A stretch of 6,135 nucleotides of DNA, from positions 1 through 6,135 of the forward strand of contig AWGX01001018.1 of assembly GCA_000495415.1 (NCBI GenBank). Reading direction: 5' to 3'. Each line of letters starts with the position of its first letter. Position 1 is the first letter of the stretch. The DNA is from Smithella sp. ME-1 (lineage in GTDB: Bacteria > Desulfobacterota > Syntrophia > Syntrophales > Smithellaceae). Below are positions 6,105 to 6,135 of this stretch, piece after piece. The translations under genes and the position numbers were made by a program. The notes under the pieces were generated by a model. It was not told the origin of the DNA and searched no databases. It worked only from the letters and a program-made list of their open reading frames with translations.

Positions 6105-6135
6105 TCACCAGTTTTCTCACAGGGGTTTTAATTTT

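Noticed and set aside
1..6135. CRISPR array, tRNA, rRNA, transposase or inverted-repeat element ends
   Set aside because: I searched by eye for regularly spaced repeats, tRNA arms and transposase motifs and saw none. No element ends were found at the 1315 junction.

Overview
The window looks like bacterial chromosome, most probably from an Anaerolineae-type member of Chloroflexota. This rests on the style of several proteins: the DUF5680-like protein, the hot-dog thioesterase with an extended DLDPQWHVNN motif, the M42 peptidase, and the large YfhO/GT-C-like membrane protein. No marker gene settles the assignment, so the taxonomy is an inference. No rRNA, tRNA, CRISPR array, insertion sequence or phage gene is visible.

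Layout. (1) Bases 1-1315 (+) hold the middle of a Ca2+-type P-type ATPase, with its 5' end outside the window. (2) At about 1313-1322 the ATPase stops abruptly, just before its expected TGDGVND hinge. There it meets the equally truncated N-terminus of a PAS-domain protein read on the minus strand (to 1544). Two convergent genes both lose their 3' parts at one point, which indicates a deletion, a rearrangement or an assembly misjoin. (3) A small DUF5680-like protein follows (1727-2197, +), alone behind its own ribosome binding site. (4) A minus-strand pair follows: an Rrf2-family regulator (2506-2916) and a tightly coupled 82-residue protein of unknown function (2248-2496). The regulator has three cysteines and Asp8, as in NsrR-type Fe-S sensors. 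(5) The AT-rich divergent region 2917-3140 carries a 25-bp dyad in front of the regulator and a perfect TGTGA-N6-TCACA site in front of the plus-strand genes. (6) An acyl-CoA thioesterase-like protein (3141-3569) and an M42 metallo-aminopeptidase (3663-4712) lie in tandem on the plus strand. (7) Base composition then drops sharply to AT-rich. A large multi-spanning membrane protein (4749 to about 6104, -) fills the rest, and its N-terminal part is missing.

How the genes may work together: the regulator and its small partner form an operon that is probably autoregulated through the 25-bp dyad, with a nitric-oxide, redox or iron signal as the likely input. The thioesterase and peptidase are housekeeping-like and may be expressed under a CRP/FNR-family regulator. 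The ATPase/PAS junction and the membrane protein are damaged or incomplete genes at either side of an otherwise intact block. I see no defence system or other plainly new multi-gene machinery. The most useful leads are the regulator/operator/small-protein unit and the double-truncation junction.
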